This document shows, piece after piece, positions 33,034 to 43,020 of a stretch of DNA of 64,000 nt. Source of the DNA: Euleptes europaea (taxonomy: Eukaryota > Chordata > Lepidosauria > Squamata > Sphaerodactylidae). Numbering within the stretch: the stretch's first letter is position 1; each line of letters starts with the position of its first letter. The notes below the pieces were generated by a model, which was not told where the DNA came from, did no database searches, and saw nothing but the letters and a program-made list of their open reading frames with translations. Location: positions 12,469,821-12,533,820 of the forward strand of contig NC_079312.1 of NCBI RefSeq assembly GCF_029931775.1. Reading direction: 5' to 3'. A program made the position numbers and the translations under genes.

Positions 33034-34960
33034 TAGAATCATAGAATCATAGAGTTGGAAGGGACCACCAGGGTCATCTAGTCCAACCCCCTGCACAATG
33101 CAGGAAATTCACAACTACCTCCCCCTCGCACACCCCTAGTGATGGCCAAGATGCCCTACCCTCTCATCATCTGCCTAAGGTCACAGAATCAGCATTGCTG
33201 ACAGATGGCCATCTAACCTCTGCTTAAAAACCTCCAGGGAAGGAGAGATTACCACCTCCCAAGGAAGCCTGTTCCACTGAGGAACCACTCTAACAGTTAG
33301 AAAATTCTTCCTAATGTCTAGACGGAAACCCTTTCGATTTAATTTCAACCTGTTGGTTCTGGTCCGACCTCCTGGGGCAACAGAAAACAACTCGGCACCC
33401 TCCTCTTTATGACAGGCTTTCAAGTACTTGAAGATGGTTATCATATCCCCTCTCGGTCTTCTCCTCTTCAGGCTAAACATACCCAGCTCCTTCAATCTTT
33501 CCTCATAGCTTACTTGACTACATGTGTGGATTCTGATTTAGCAAGATACGGGCTCTGATTTCTGGCATTCTGAACTACGGACTGGATTTTCCTGACTACC
33601 CTCTGCAACCTCCAAGCCCTGACAGCGTCTTCTTTTTTCAGTGCTCCACAGACGCTGTCACCTGACAGCAGGAGTTGGCAGCCAGCCAGCACAGAGGCAT
33701 CCCTCAGCAGAATTTCAAAAGAAGCTGTTGGCCAGGCAGGTCAGGAAGTTGCGTGACTGTGGACGCTTAGCAGAGTTTGTCTCTCGGTACACATCAGGGC
33801 AGCTGAAGTCACCCATAACCACAAGGGTCACGTTGCCTGGGTACCCTTGTCAAGCTGCTCAAAGAGGGCAGCATCTACCTCCTCACCCTGGTCACGAGGT
33901 CTGCAGCAGGCTCCAGCCACAATACTATTTGTCCTTCCTTTCCTTATCCTCACCCAGATACTTTTCACTGGGCTGTCACCCACCTCCCCCCATATTTCCT
34001 GACAAGCAAATCCTCTCCTCACATGCGGTGCCACTCCGCCTCCTCTCTGACCCTTCTGGTTTATCTTGAATAACTCATATCCATCCACTACTACATTCCA
34101 GTCATGGGAATCAACCCACCAAATCTCTGTAATGCCTACTAAATCATACCCCTCTGTCTGCATTCGAAGCTCACGCTCTTCCTTCTTATTGCCCAAGCTT
34201 TGGGCATTAGTACATAGACACCTGAAGTCCCGACCCTTCGGCTCCATTTGACCTGCCCCTCCCTGGTGGGCCTCTGCTGTTTTCTCTCCTTCACTGAAAT
34301 CCCTGTGTTGGTCATCGTCTTCCCCTTGTGGTGTCAGTTTAAAGCCCTCTTGATGAATCTCCCCACGTTTCTGCCAAACACATTTCCCCCCGAATCTCCC
34401 CACGTTGCTGCCAAACACACTTCCCCCCAACCTTGATCGCTAAAGTCCATTGTGTGCTAATAAGCCATCTTCCAGAAAACCTAGCCCATGGTCCCAAAGT
34501 CCAAATCGCTCCTGCCAGCTCCACAAGCTCAGTCAGGTTCACCTCCATTATCTTCTGTTCCTGTGGTAACTCCTCTTCCTCTGACAGGAAGGAGAGAGAA
34601 GAACACCACATGTGGCCCCATTCCCTTAAACTTCCTGTTGAGATCTGTTCTTGTAGGTTATCCGAGCTGTGTGACCGTGGTCTTGGTATTTTCTTTCCTG
34701 ACGTTTCACCAGCAGCTGTGGCCGGCATCTTCAGAGGAGTAACACTGAAGGACAGTGTCTCTCCTGCTGGCGAAACATCAGGAAAGAAAATACCAAGACC
34801 ACGGTCACACAGCCCGGATAACCTACAAGAACTGATGAACTCTGACCGTGAAAGCCTTCGACAATATTCCTCTTGAGAACTTCATAGCCTGCCTTAATGC
34901 TTGTGAAGGTTTTTCCCAATATCTTTAAACTTTGCCCCTGGCAAGAAACACACCTCTCGG
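33034..34960 (-). mobile_element. CR1 LINE, internally deleted, split by a fold-back
   Basis: The 3' UTR and ORF2 C-terminus lie at 33034-33508 (MKELGMFSLKRRRPRGDMIT on the - strand). The endonuclease lies at about 33800-34320 (CLCTNAQSLGNKKEERELRM, YDLVGITEIWW, RKGRTNSIVAGACCRPRDQG). The RT between them is missing. A CR1 5' part probably continues to about 34960 around the fold-back at 34644-34866. Bases 34358-34430 hold a short imperfect tandem repeat (about 35 bp, two copies). Confidence 0.75.
34644..34866 (+). mobile_element. Penelope-like fold-back element with 12-bp target duplication
   Basis: A left arm (ttcttgtaggttatccg...) and a right arm ending gaaagccttcgacaata are inverted copies of the Penelope terminus. 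The flanks ttcctgttgaga (34632-34643) and ttcctcttgaga (34867-34878) match at 11 of 12 bases. The complete terminus is on the right. The left arm keeps a hammerhead-like core on the - strand (34696-34738); the right arm lacks the CUGANGA half. Confidence 0.85.
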
Positions 34961-34969
34961 GCAAGGGGT

Positions 34970-35630
34970 CAGGCCTGGACATATGACATTCCCTGCCCCT
35001 CAGCAGAAAGTCACTGTTGACCGACACCTTCCTTTTCTTTCCAATTCCATTTCTTCATATCCCCATGCCCTCCTTTCTCTGTCTTCCATGTCCTTGTGGT
35101 TCTTCCTCAGGCAGTATTTCTGTCCCTCTCTCCACTGCAGGGGCCTGGAATCAATTATGAGTTCCAAAGGATTCTACTCCAAGGGGTGGTGCCTCCAGAG
35201 GGGCCTCAGCCAAAGGCCTCTCCCAGCCCTGCTACCAAAGATCCCCCTATCTAACCCCCCTTTCAATGGCCATGGATTGAACCAAGGACTTTCAACAGGC
35301 AAAAGAGGAGCTCTGCCTTAGAGCAAAGGCCCCTGAAGAAGGCCATTTCTCCTCCCTCAGGCATACAAGCAAAGGGATCCACTGTGGGGGATCCACTCCC
35401 TGTCAACACAGAAAGGCTGAAGAAGAAAACAGGAGCTGCAGGGATTTGATGGCAAGAACCTCCATCTCTCCCAATCAGAGGCCTCTGCATCAACAGATTT
35501 CTTTTGACAGCATCAAAGTATTTAATGCTTTCTTTTTCTAGCTCTGGTGTGGGAGCTTTGTTCTCTCCTCCGTGGCAAATGAAGACGCCACCCCTCTTCC
35601 TAGTTCATGATAAATGGGAAAAGATCTTTA
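34970..35630. other. Intron-like sequence downstream of the KRAB exon
   Basis: No gene or clear repeat was recognised. The part nearest the exon (35540-35630) is similar to 37165-37254, so it belongs to the duplicated KRAB unit. Confidence 0.4.
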
Positions 35631-35631
35631 C

Positions 35632-35761
35632 CAAGAGAGGCCACGGACTCGTAATTTTCCTCCATAACTTCCCAGTAGAGTTTTCTTTGGCCTGGATCCA
35701 GCAGAGCCCATTCCTCTGCTGTGAAGGACAGGGCTACCTCCTCAAAGGATGGTGGTGATCC
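35632..35761 (-). CDS. KRAB-A box exon, copy 1
   Basis: The 130-bp exon reads [20 protein letters not shown] then [20 protein letters not shown], a full KRAB-A box. This is a repression domain that recruits TRIM28 in tetrapod zinc-finger proteins; the conserved FEEVA, EEW and LYWEVM elements are intact. A pyrimidine-rich acceptor ends in TAG at 35762-35764, and the donor GTAAAG starts at 35631. The exon starts in phase 0 and ends in phase 1. The zinc-finger exon at 15785-17607 accepts phase 1 on the same strand, so joining is possible across an intron of about 18 kb. No start-codon exon was identified. It is a tandem duplicate of the exon at 37255-37384. Confidence 0.85.
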
Positions 35762-36019
35762 CTAAAAGAGGAAAAGATTGCCCAGTTGATCATCTATTTC
35801 TGTCCCTGAGCATTCAAGAAAGAAAGAATAATCCCACTGGAGAGCCATATATCAAACTGATGACAAGTCAAATTGTTGTAGTTGATTTAAGCCTCTGTCA
35901 GGCATAATACACTGAAAGCCTGCGAGAAACACAAACTCAGAAAACTGCACACAATTGGACTTCTGATGGTCACATTCACTGAAAACGAGAGCCCTGTTGA
36001 ATACTGTATAAAAATAACT

Positions 36020-37000
36020 CTGTACCAGAATCTAGTATACTATCTTGCACATGCCATCCCTGAAGTCCATGGAAATTGTATCTGTACAGAAAGGTTCTGC
36101 TTTAAACGTTTTTGTCTGCAGAAGTGTTCTGTATTACTCTAAAGCTTGCATCCAGCTCTGTAAACAAGCTGGCATGGCAAAAGTCACCATGTCATTTTTC
36201 TAAGAAACCCAAGGCCTATCCACTCCCGGTCGTGATCCTTGGGGGTTCACAGGTAATGGATGCAGGGCACGGAACACCCAGCACACACCTGCTGCCTCAG
36301 AAATGATTCCAGATATTTTTGAGCATTGTGGACTGACTCCAGTTTGAACTAGAAGTAAGCTACTGCATCATCTCAGTGGCTTCAGCTTCAGGGGGATTGT
36401 GGGAGCTGCAATGCTAGAAAGATGGGAATTGGAAAAATCTGGCCCAGGTTACCTCCAGAACATCTGTCTGCTAGTATGCAATGGAAACTTTACTCCCTAG
36501 AAGTCAGGAAGGTGGAAGAGAAGAGAAGCCCTGCTGGATCACACCAGTGGGTCGTCTAGCCGTTCAGGATAAAATGAACCCAGGCGGGTTGCATGGAACA
36601 CAGTCAAGTGTGTGGGAACAGAAGCCCTCCCCACCCCCTCTGCAGAGATCTTGCCTGGGAAGCTGCTCTCTCAGGGCTCCCTCCAGTCAACCCTTTCCTG
36701 CCTCTCAGGCTCTGCACCTCTCTTCCGGTCATCCCATTTGCACGTCTCTTCTCTCCCCTCCCACATTCTTGCTCAAGATCTCCTTACGGAATCAAAAACC
36801 TACCTTTCCTGCGAACGTGCAAAAGCCAAATTCTCCTTCCAGCCAGGGGAAATGAGGAAAAAGAGAGTCCCTGCTGCATTCCAAGTTCCCCAAATTTCCT
36901 TCTCTCTCTCCAGCAAAAACCACCTTGTCCACACCGAGAAAAGACAGGGTGGACAAATCTGATGCTTGCAAGTCCTCCTGGGAAATGTGGTTCCCTGCAA
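36020..37000 (-). promoter_or_regulatory. First-exon/promoter segment upstream of KRAB copy 1
   Basis: This segment is similar, in the same order, to 39640-41000. Shared parts are cttgcacat...ttctgctttaaac, the cagcacacacctgctgcctcag block and the region around a candidate donor (gcaggaaag followed by gtaggt on the - strand near 36810). A variant of the ZNF143-type element (ACCACATTTCCCAG on the - strand, near 36975) lies upstream of it. I infer a 5' untranslated first exon near 36810-36960; no TATA box or start codon is claimed. Confidence 0.5.
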
Positions 37001-37254
37001 CAACAAAAACCAAATGGAATAACAAGACCAAGATTTGAGAAGGTTTCTTGTCTCCCCTGGTGTTATGTGGGGTAGCTTCATAGGATGGCCCACTGCATGA
37101 GAGACCAAATGAAGAAATTCTGGACTTTCTTCACTTCTATTTTCTTGCATGAGAAAGGGAACCAGAACTTTCAGACTTCTGAAATCAAACAGGATCAAAG
37201 GAAGATGCCATCCCTTCCCTTCCATGTTCATCATAAAAGGGAACAGATCCTTAC

Positions 37255-37384
37255 CCAGAGAGGCCACGATCTCGTAGTTCTCCTGCATAACCTTCCAGTA
37301 GAGTTTTCTTTGGCCTGGATCCAACAGAGCCCATTCCTCAACTGTGAAGGTCAGGGCTACCTCCTTAAAGGACACTGGGGGCCT
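37255..37384 (-). CDS. KRAB-A box exon, copy 2
   Basis: The 130-bp exon reads [20 protein letters not shown] then [20 protein letters not shown]. Compared with copy 1 it has K for E in the FEEVA box and K for E in LYWEVM, so it may bind its corepressor differently. The acceptor TTTCAG ends at 37385, and the donor GTAAGG begins at 37254. Phases are identical to copy 1 (0 in, 1 out). The sequence downstream (37165-37254) also matches that of copy 1. Either copy could serve the one zinc-finger exon in the window, as alternative promoters, or one may belong to a lost gene. Confidence 0.85.
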
Positions 37385-37600
37385 CTGAAAGGAGAAAATA
37401 TGGCCCAGTTGATAATATTTTCCTGCCTTGAGCACTGAAGAAAGAAGGAAGAATCCTATAGGCCAGCCTCTTCATTAAAATAATGCAATACATCAAACCA
37501 GTAGAAAATTGCTCAGCTCTAGGCTGCTGTGGGCCAAATTGACTTAAAGTTTGAGTTCAATTAAATGTTAAAAAGACACCCTATGGACTGTACAAGTATC

Positions 37601-39638
37601 TAGGGCTGTCAATTCGGTTCGGCCCGAACTGAAAATCAGCCGAATTTCCCTTGATTCGGCGGTTTTTAGTTCGGGAGGAACCGAACTCAAAACTGGCCGG
37701 CAACCGGGGGGGCCGAATTCAGCGAGTTCGGGAGTTCGCGAATAAATTCGGCCAATTCGGGGCCGTCAGTAAGCAGCATAACCTTCAGTAAGCAGCATTC
37801 TCCTCCCCCGGCCAATCGGTGGCCAAGCTGGGTCTCCTTCTGGCCAATCAGTCAGGATTGAATATTGGAGGAATCAGCTGATGTGCGGCCGGCCGGGGAA
37901 AGAGAGAGAGAGGGGGAAATCCTCATGTGTGTGTGAGGGGGTGCTTGTGCACATTCACTCCTTTCTGTGGCTGCAGGGGGCGCATTTTTTGGGGTACAGA
38001 CCCCAAACTTTCAGGGGATATTCAGACAGGTTTTCTTAAAAGACCACCCAAGTTTTGTAAACATTGGGTTAGGGGGTCCCGAGATATGGGCTCCCCCCCT
38101 TTTCTTTCCATGGCTGCAGAGGGCGCATTTTTGGGTGTGCCGACCCCAAATTTTCAGTGGAGCATCAGACAAGGCTTCTTAAGATACCCCCCAAGTTTTG
38201 TAAACATTGGGTCAGGGAGTTCCGAGATATGGGCTCCACCCCTTTTTCCTCTCCCCCCTTTTCCATTTTCGTGGCTGCAGGGGGCGCTTTTTTTGGGGTT
38301 CAGCCCCCAAACTTTTATCATAGCTTCAGAGAATCCCTCTTAAGAGTTTTGTAAAGATGGGTTCAGTGGGGGCTGAAATATCGGCTCCCCCCGTTTTCTC
38401 TTTCCGTGGCTGCAGGGGGCGCATTTTTGGGTGTGCCGACTCCAGACTTTCAGCGGAGCTTCAGTCAAGGCTTTTTAAGAGACCACCCAAGTTTTGTAAA
38501 CATTGGGTCAGGGGCCCCCGAGATATGGGCTTTCCCCTTTTCCCTATTGGGATGAATGGATCACCCTCGAGAGATGCATACATATGGATCTTATATTGGA
38601 TACAAATGGAATCATATTGGATTACCCAGCCTCCCAGCCCCTCCTGCTGGAACAGAAGACAGCCACAGTAAGACCCCTTTGGGGGCTTTAATCTATAATT
38701 TTTCTTTTCTGTGTGTGTGTGGGGGGGGAAAGCAGAGTCTGTGTGTGTGTGGGGGGAGGGAGCAGTTTCTGTGGGTGGGGGGGGAAGCCAAAGGGGGCTT
38801 TTGCCGGTTCTGCCTGGGGTGTGTGTTCCCCCTCCAGTCTCTCTCTCCCTGGTTTGAGAGGGGGCTTCATTTTTATTCTTCAGGTTTTTCCTCATTCATA
38901 AGATCAGTTAGGTTATTTTGATGCTTGCTCAAAACTGGTTTTCAAATGGTGACTTAAAGAATGCATCTGCCTGGTCCGCAAAAGGAGAAATTCCACCCCC
39001 TCCTGCTCATTATGCATAGCTAGCTGCCTCTGTCCCTTTCCATGGTTTGCAAACTCCCAGGTGTCAGGTGTTGATTTGCACTGTTGCAAAGGTGTTGCAT
39101 TGCGTGCTTGTGTTGCTTTGCAGTTGTATTGTTTTGCAAAATTCTTCACACCTGCTCCGCCCTTTGCATGTTTGCAAAGGTGTTGCTTTTCAGTTGTGTT
39201 GCTTTGCAAAGTTCTTAGCACCTGCCCCGCCCTTGCTCTCATCAGCTGTTTGTCGGGGCTGGGAGCTTTGTGCGTGGGCGGCAAGCTCTGCTGAGAGATA
39301 CACATTAAGGTTGGGGGGGACCCCTTTCAGGGTCCATATCTCAGTCCCCCCTGACCCAATCTTTACAAAATTCGGGGAGTCTTTCAATATACGTCCTTTG
39401 AAGCTCTGCTGAAAGTTTGGGACCTCTAAGCCCAAAAATGCCCCCCCCAGAGCCGCGGAAAGGCGCGGTTGTGTTTTTAATGGCTTTATTCGGCCGAATT
39501 TTTTCCCCGAACTTTGAATTCCCGCCGAATTGAACGGATCCGAAGTGGGGGAGTTCGGACTTCGGCACGTACCGAACCCACAAGGGCCAAATTCGGCCGA
39601 ATCCGAACTGTACCGAATTTTTTTTTTTGACAGCCCTA
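37601..39638. mobile_element. Non-autonomous hAT-like DNA transposon with internal tandem array
   Basis: The terminal inverted repeat TAGGGCTGTCAA / TTGACAGCCCTA is flanked by the 8-bp direct repeat caagtatc (37593-37600 and 39639-39646), as hAT transposases produce. Both subterminal zones (37612-37765 and 39484-39620) are packed with TTCGG/CCGAA motifs, likely transposase-binding sites. No transposase is encoded. The interior holds four direct units of about 140-160 bp, one inverted unit and a two-copy repeat of about 70 bp at 39085-39235. The insertion lies inside the duplicated KRAB upstream unit, in one copy only. Confidence 0.85.
37962..38545 (+). repeat. Four-unit tandem array inside the hAT-like element
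   Basis: Units begin near 37962, 38105, 38266 and 38401, each with tttccgtggctgcagggggc followed by gcattttt, a cccaaa...ttcag block and gttttgtaaacattgggt. A fifth unit is inverted at about 39327-39460. The frames through it repeat a GAFFGVQTPNFQ-like pattern, but it shows no sign of being coding. Confidence 0.85.
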
Positions 39639-39726
39639 CAAGTATCTACTATACTATATTGCACATCAGAAATACATGGCCATCGTATTTGCACTGAAGC
39701 TTTCTGCTTTAAACATTTTTGTTTGC

Positions 39727-40042
39727 AGAGAAGAAGCAGAAGAGTTGGTTTTTATATGCCGACTTTCTCTGCCACTTAAGGAAGAATCAAACCAGCTTAC
39801 CATTGCCTTCCCTCCCTCTCCCCACAACAGACACCCTGTGAGGTCGGTGAGGCTGAGAAAGCATGACTCGCCCAAGGTCCCCCAGCTGGCTTTGTGTGGA
39901 GGATGGGGAAACAAATCCAGTTCACCAGATTAGCCTCCGCCGCTCATGTGGAGGAGTGGGGAATCAAACCCGGTTCTCCAGATCAGACTCCACCGCTCCA
40001 AACCACTGTTCTTAACCACTACACCACCCTGGCTCTGTGTTA
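39727..40042 (-). mobile_element. tRNA-derived SINE
   Basis: Same family as 15320-15560: tail aaaaccaactcttctg at the left, tRNA-like head complement (agtggttaagaacagtgg) at the right. It contains a small internal duplication of the head region, with the motif aatccagttcacc / aacccggttctcc occurring twice. Confidence 0.82.
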
Positions 40043-40345
40043 CTTGAGAGCTGGCCCAGTTAAGGTCACCATGTCTTTTGTTCTATCTTTTCAAACAAAC
40101 CTAAGGTCTACTCATCCCAGGCAGGCGAGGCATGCAGGGCACTGAATACCCAGCACAAACCTGCTGCCTCAGAGACCTTTCCAGAGATTCGTGTGCTGGG
40201 GAATGACTGCAGTTTCTACAACACACCCTTGAACTACAAGTCAGTTATGCATCTTCTCCACTGATTTGGTATTTGATACAAAGGAAAAGACGGAAGAGAA
40301 AGATGGCCATAAACATATTGTCTAAGAATCCCTAACTTCAGATGA

Positions 40346-40576
40346 TTCACAGTGGGTAGCCATGGTAGTCTGTCTGCAGCAGTAGAAAAGGGCAAGAGTC
40401 CAGTAGCACCTTCAAGACTAACACAAATATTTTCTGGCAGGCTATGAGCTTTCGTGAGCCACAGCTCGCTTCTTCAGATACAGCTAGAAGTGAGCTGTGG
40501 CTCACGAAAGCTCATAGCCTGCCAGAAAATATTTGTGTTAGTCTTTAAGGTGCTACTGGACTCTGGCTCTTTTCTA
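40346..40576 (-). mobile_element. Fold-back element, second Penelope-type family, 14-bp target duplication
   Basis: The inverted arms (gtccagtagcaccttcaaga...ctatgagctttcgtgagcc and its reverse complement) meet near 40485. The flanks share ctaacttcagatga at 40332-40345 and 40577-40590. The - strand left arm has CTGAAGA, a GAGC/GCTC hairpin and GAAAGCTC, which resembles a hammerhead core. The strand is a guess: the left arm extends further (ccatggtagtctgtctgc). Assignment to the Penelope group rests on structure only. Confidence 0.7.
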
Positions 40577-40729
40577 CTAACTTCAGATGAGTGGTTGGAT
40601 TTCACATTTGAAGAGTTAAAGGAGGAGGAGGATTATTCCTACCGTTAGTAAAGAAAATAAGCTCAGACTGGTTGCAGGAAACACATTCAAGCGTGGGAAC
40701 ACACAAGTCGCCTGTGAGCAAAGATACTG

Positions 40730-41000
40730 CCCGGGAAGGAAAGCAGCTTTCTCTCTGTGCCCCTGGTGCTAACTCCAGCCAGATTTGTGTCTGTCTTTCT
40801 GCCCGGTCTTTCACGTGAGCTTGAATTCTCTCCTTGCCCAAGTTCGGTTTTTGGAAACCATCAACTCACCTTTCCTGCAGGCGCGCAGCAGCCACATTCT
40901 CCCTCCACCCAAGGAAAACGAGGAAGGGATAGGGATGCCATCCTCCAGGCGGGACCCGAGGATCTCCCGGAACTGCAGCTCCTCTCCAGATCAGCTCCCC
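40730..41000 (-). promoter_or_regulatory. First-exon/promoter segment upstream of KRAB copy 2
   Basis: Paralogous to 36640-36990. The shared candidate donor lies on the - strand near 40880 (gcaggaaag then gtgagt). Upstream are GC-rich sequences and a degenerate CTGCAGTTCCGGGAG element. This suggests the 5' untranslated exon of the gene using the KRAB exon at 37255-37384. The intervening 3.4 kb grew through a hAT-like element, a SINE and a fold-back. Confidence 0.5.
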
Positions 41001-41021
41001 TGGAGAAAAGGGATGCTTTAA

Positions 41022-41269
41022 AGATATTGAATTAACACTTAGATGAGATAAGTATATATTAATCAACAGGATAGGGATTAGTGTGGTTAGCAAAAGTATA
41101 TACAATTTAAGTTAGGATGGAAGAGAGTGAGGGGGAAGTCATTTCATATTTTAATTGTTATAATTATTTTCTTTTTATTACCTTGTTAGATTTTGAGTAA
41201 TTGATGTTTTTTATATATGTTAATGAAATGAAGAAAACAATAAAAAAATTGTTAAAAAAAAAGAGAGAG
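41022..41269 (+). mobile_element. Short 5'-truncated L1-type insertion with 12-bp target duplication
   Basis: The direct repeat aagggatgcttt is at 41010-41021 and 41270-41281. The insert is A/T-rich, ends in aataaaaaaattgttaaaaaa and has no coding part. Its size and tail fit an L1 3' end. Confidence 0.75.
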
Positions 41270-41559
41270 AAGGGATGCTTTGGAAAGGGGACTCTGACTG
41301 CGGCATCACACGCCCCCCAGGGCCCCCCCTGCCCTCCCCAGGCTCCACCCCCAACTCTCCAGGAGTTTCCTAACCTGGAACTGGCAACTTAGCCCCCCCC
41401 CCTCCAAATCTCCCGCCGGTGTCCAGGGGTTGACCTGGCAGCCCCAGCAAGAGACCAGTCCCTGCTCAATCCCACCTCTCCAAAATGTCTCTCGGTCTTT
41501 CTCTCTCTCTCTAAAAGAAAAAAAAACCGTATAATTTTTGGATGCCGACTTCACAGGGT

Positions 41560-41870
41560 CGCCACGAGTTGGCAGCGACTCGATCGCCATGAGCCCGACC
41601 CGCGGAAAGGGCCAGGCGGACCCCTCCGACGCTCGCAAGGCCTTCTGGGGATTGTAGTTCCCCGCATCAACCGGAGCCCCGGAGAACCACGCAAAACCGA
41701 AGTTATTTCGGGGGATAAATGTCCTTCGCTGTCCTCCCGCCGTGCGGGGCGGCTTCCCACCCGAGAGACCAGATGCGCTTATCCAGAAGAAGAAGATTTT
41801 CTGCGTAAATGTGCATGGTGTTCCCCAGCTGGGAACTACACTTCCCAGGGGCCCTTGCGAGCCCCAAAGA
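41560..41870. promoter_or_regulatory. CpG-rich divergent promoter candidate with ZNF143-type elements
   Basis: The segment is CpG-rich (gcgactcgatcgccat, cgacccgcggaaag, ccgccgtgcggggcgg). It carries ACTACAATCCCCAGAAGG on the - strand (41641-41660) and ACTACACTTCCCAG on the + strand (41835-41848). Both resemble the ZNF143/SBS element common in zinc-finger gene promoters. First-exon-like copies face left (36.8 and 40.9 kb) and right (42.05 and 43.1 kb), so this could be the centre of a head-to-head pair. Confidence 0.45.
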
Positions 41871-41937
41871 GGAATGTCTATGCATAGACCAGGAAAGGAG
41901 GAGTGAGAGTTCTTCGTAGAGAGTTTTTCCTGGGGGG

Positions 41938-42310
41938 GGAGGGGGGGGGATAAAGCCAACCTCTTTTCTTCCCCCTCTTGGGGGTGGGGGGATGATCTGA
42001 AGGGACTAAAGAGGGACTCCTTTTTATTGTTTGGATGTCTGCAGGAAAGGTGACTTCCTGAACAGATCTTGGGCAAGAATAGGCAGAGGGACCAGGGGGA
42101 ATAAGCAATGAATGAATGAATGGAATGAATGAATGAATGAATGAATTAGAAGGGGGCGGTTTCTGGGTTGAGGCAACGAGCATGTGTTTATTCCTCTTAC
42201 TAACAATATGAATAAATCTTCCCCCTTATTAAAGAAATAAAGTCGCAATCCAGCCACCCCTCACTATACACCAGTTTCTCAGCTATATGATTCCGTTTAT
42301 TATGTTTCAC
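41938..42310 (+). repeat. Duplicated first-exon segment, copy A (rightward)
   Basis: The stretch gggggatgatctgaagggac through gatcttgggcaagaat and cactatacaccagtttctca recurs at 43056-43200 and 43975-44145. On the + strand gcaggaaag followed by gtgact (near 42053) mirrors the leftward donors at 36.8 and 40.9 kb. A short (tgaa)n lies at 42107-42147. Confidence 0.65.
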
Positions 42311-42316
42311 CGTGAG

Positions 42317-42319
<3 letters not shown>

Positions 42320-42405
<86 letters not shown>
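42320..42405. repeat. (AT)n microsatellite
   Basis: About 86 bases of uninterrupted alternating AT. The duplicate copy near 44140 has none, so it expanded after duplication. Confidence 0.97.
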
Positions 42406-42409
<4 letters not shown>

Positions 42410-42411
42410 CT

Positions 42412-42605
42412 AGGGTTGCCAGGTCCTTCTTCACCACCGGTGGTAGGTTTTTGGGGTGGAGCCTGAAGTGGGTGGGGTTTGGGGAGGGACTTCAATGCCA
42501 TAGAGTCCAATTTGCTAAAGTGTCCATTTTCTCCAGGGGAACTGATCTCTATTGGCTGGAGATCAGTTGTAATAGCAGGAAATCTCCAGCTACTACCTGG
42601 AGGTT
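42412..42605. mobile_element. MITE with agggttgcc ends
   Basis: It starts agggttgccaggtc and has the core gaactgatctctattggctg with gagatcagttgtaatagcag, ending cctggaggtt. The final ggcaaccct is missing because the next element abuts. Related copies lie at 54.2, 55.2, 57.2 and 58.4 kb. The inverted ends (AGGGTTGCCA / TGGCAACCCT) suggest a hAT-like MITE. Confidence 0.75.
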
Positions 42606-43020
42606 AGTACAGGAGCGAAACATACAACAAGGTGCAAAAGTACAAACTTTATATGCTGCAAAGATTCACAAAAATAACAAGGTGTCTATATGAATACACC
42701 AACAATAAGAGCAAACATATCGGCTATATACAAAATCCTAAGGTGACTATGTACAAGATCATGGAATAAAGTTACTTTCACATAACATGTCTTTCTATGG
42801 TAGATAGATAGCCTCCAAAAGTGAGGGATCCGGAAAGAAGAGACTTCACAATGAGGAGACGATCATTTCGAGTTCCTTCATCAGTCCTTCCTGTATTTTA
42901 TACAAAATTGTAAACTCGATATTTGTTCATACAATTGCAATTTTCAAAAAAGCATCAATAAAGATTATACTTACAAAAATCTCCTGTACAATCATATATA
43001 ACAATTTCCCGTTCCGGGTA
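42606..43020 (-). mobile_element. Unclassified element with hammerhead-like core
   Basis: It begins at the broken end of the MITE. On the - strand at about 42858-42890 it reads AGGA, CTGATGA, a short stem, GAAA, TGATCG, TC, TCCT. That has the layout of a hammerhead core (stem I AGGA/TCCT, short stem III), but stem II is degenerate. It may be a third Penelope-type or retrozyme-like family. Confidence 0.35.

Noticed and set aside
33641-34069. 142-codon frame on the + strand
   Set aside because: It is antisense to the CR1 endonuclease segment and to unrelated filler.
36800-37435. 211-codon frame taken as a complete KRAB protein
   Set aside because: Only 37255-37384 encodes KRAB. A canonical GTAAGG donor follows, and the rest lacks similarity and overlaps the promoter-like segment of the other unit.
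37927-38343. Repetitive frame in the tandem array
   Set aside because: The same array is open in more than one frame, varies in unit length and lies in a non-coding transposon, so it is not a gene.
38700-38790. G-rich stretch as a G-quadruplex regulatory element
   Set aside because: It is a degenerate (TG)n/(G)n simple repeat inside the hAT-like element, with no promoter context.
41306-42076. 256-codon frame on the - strand
   Set aside because: It spans the CpG-rich promoter candidate and duplicated non-coding segments, has no domain, and is open only because of GC composition.
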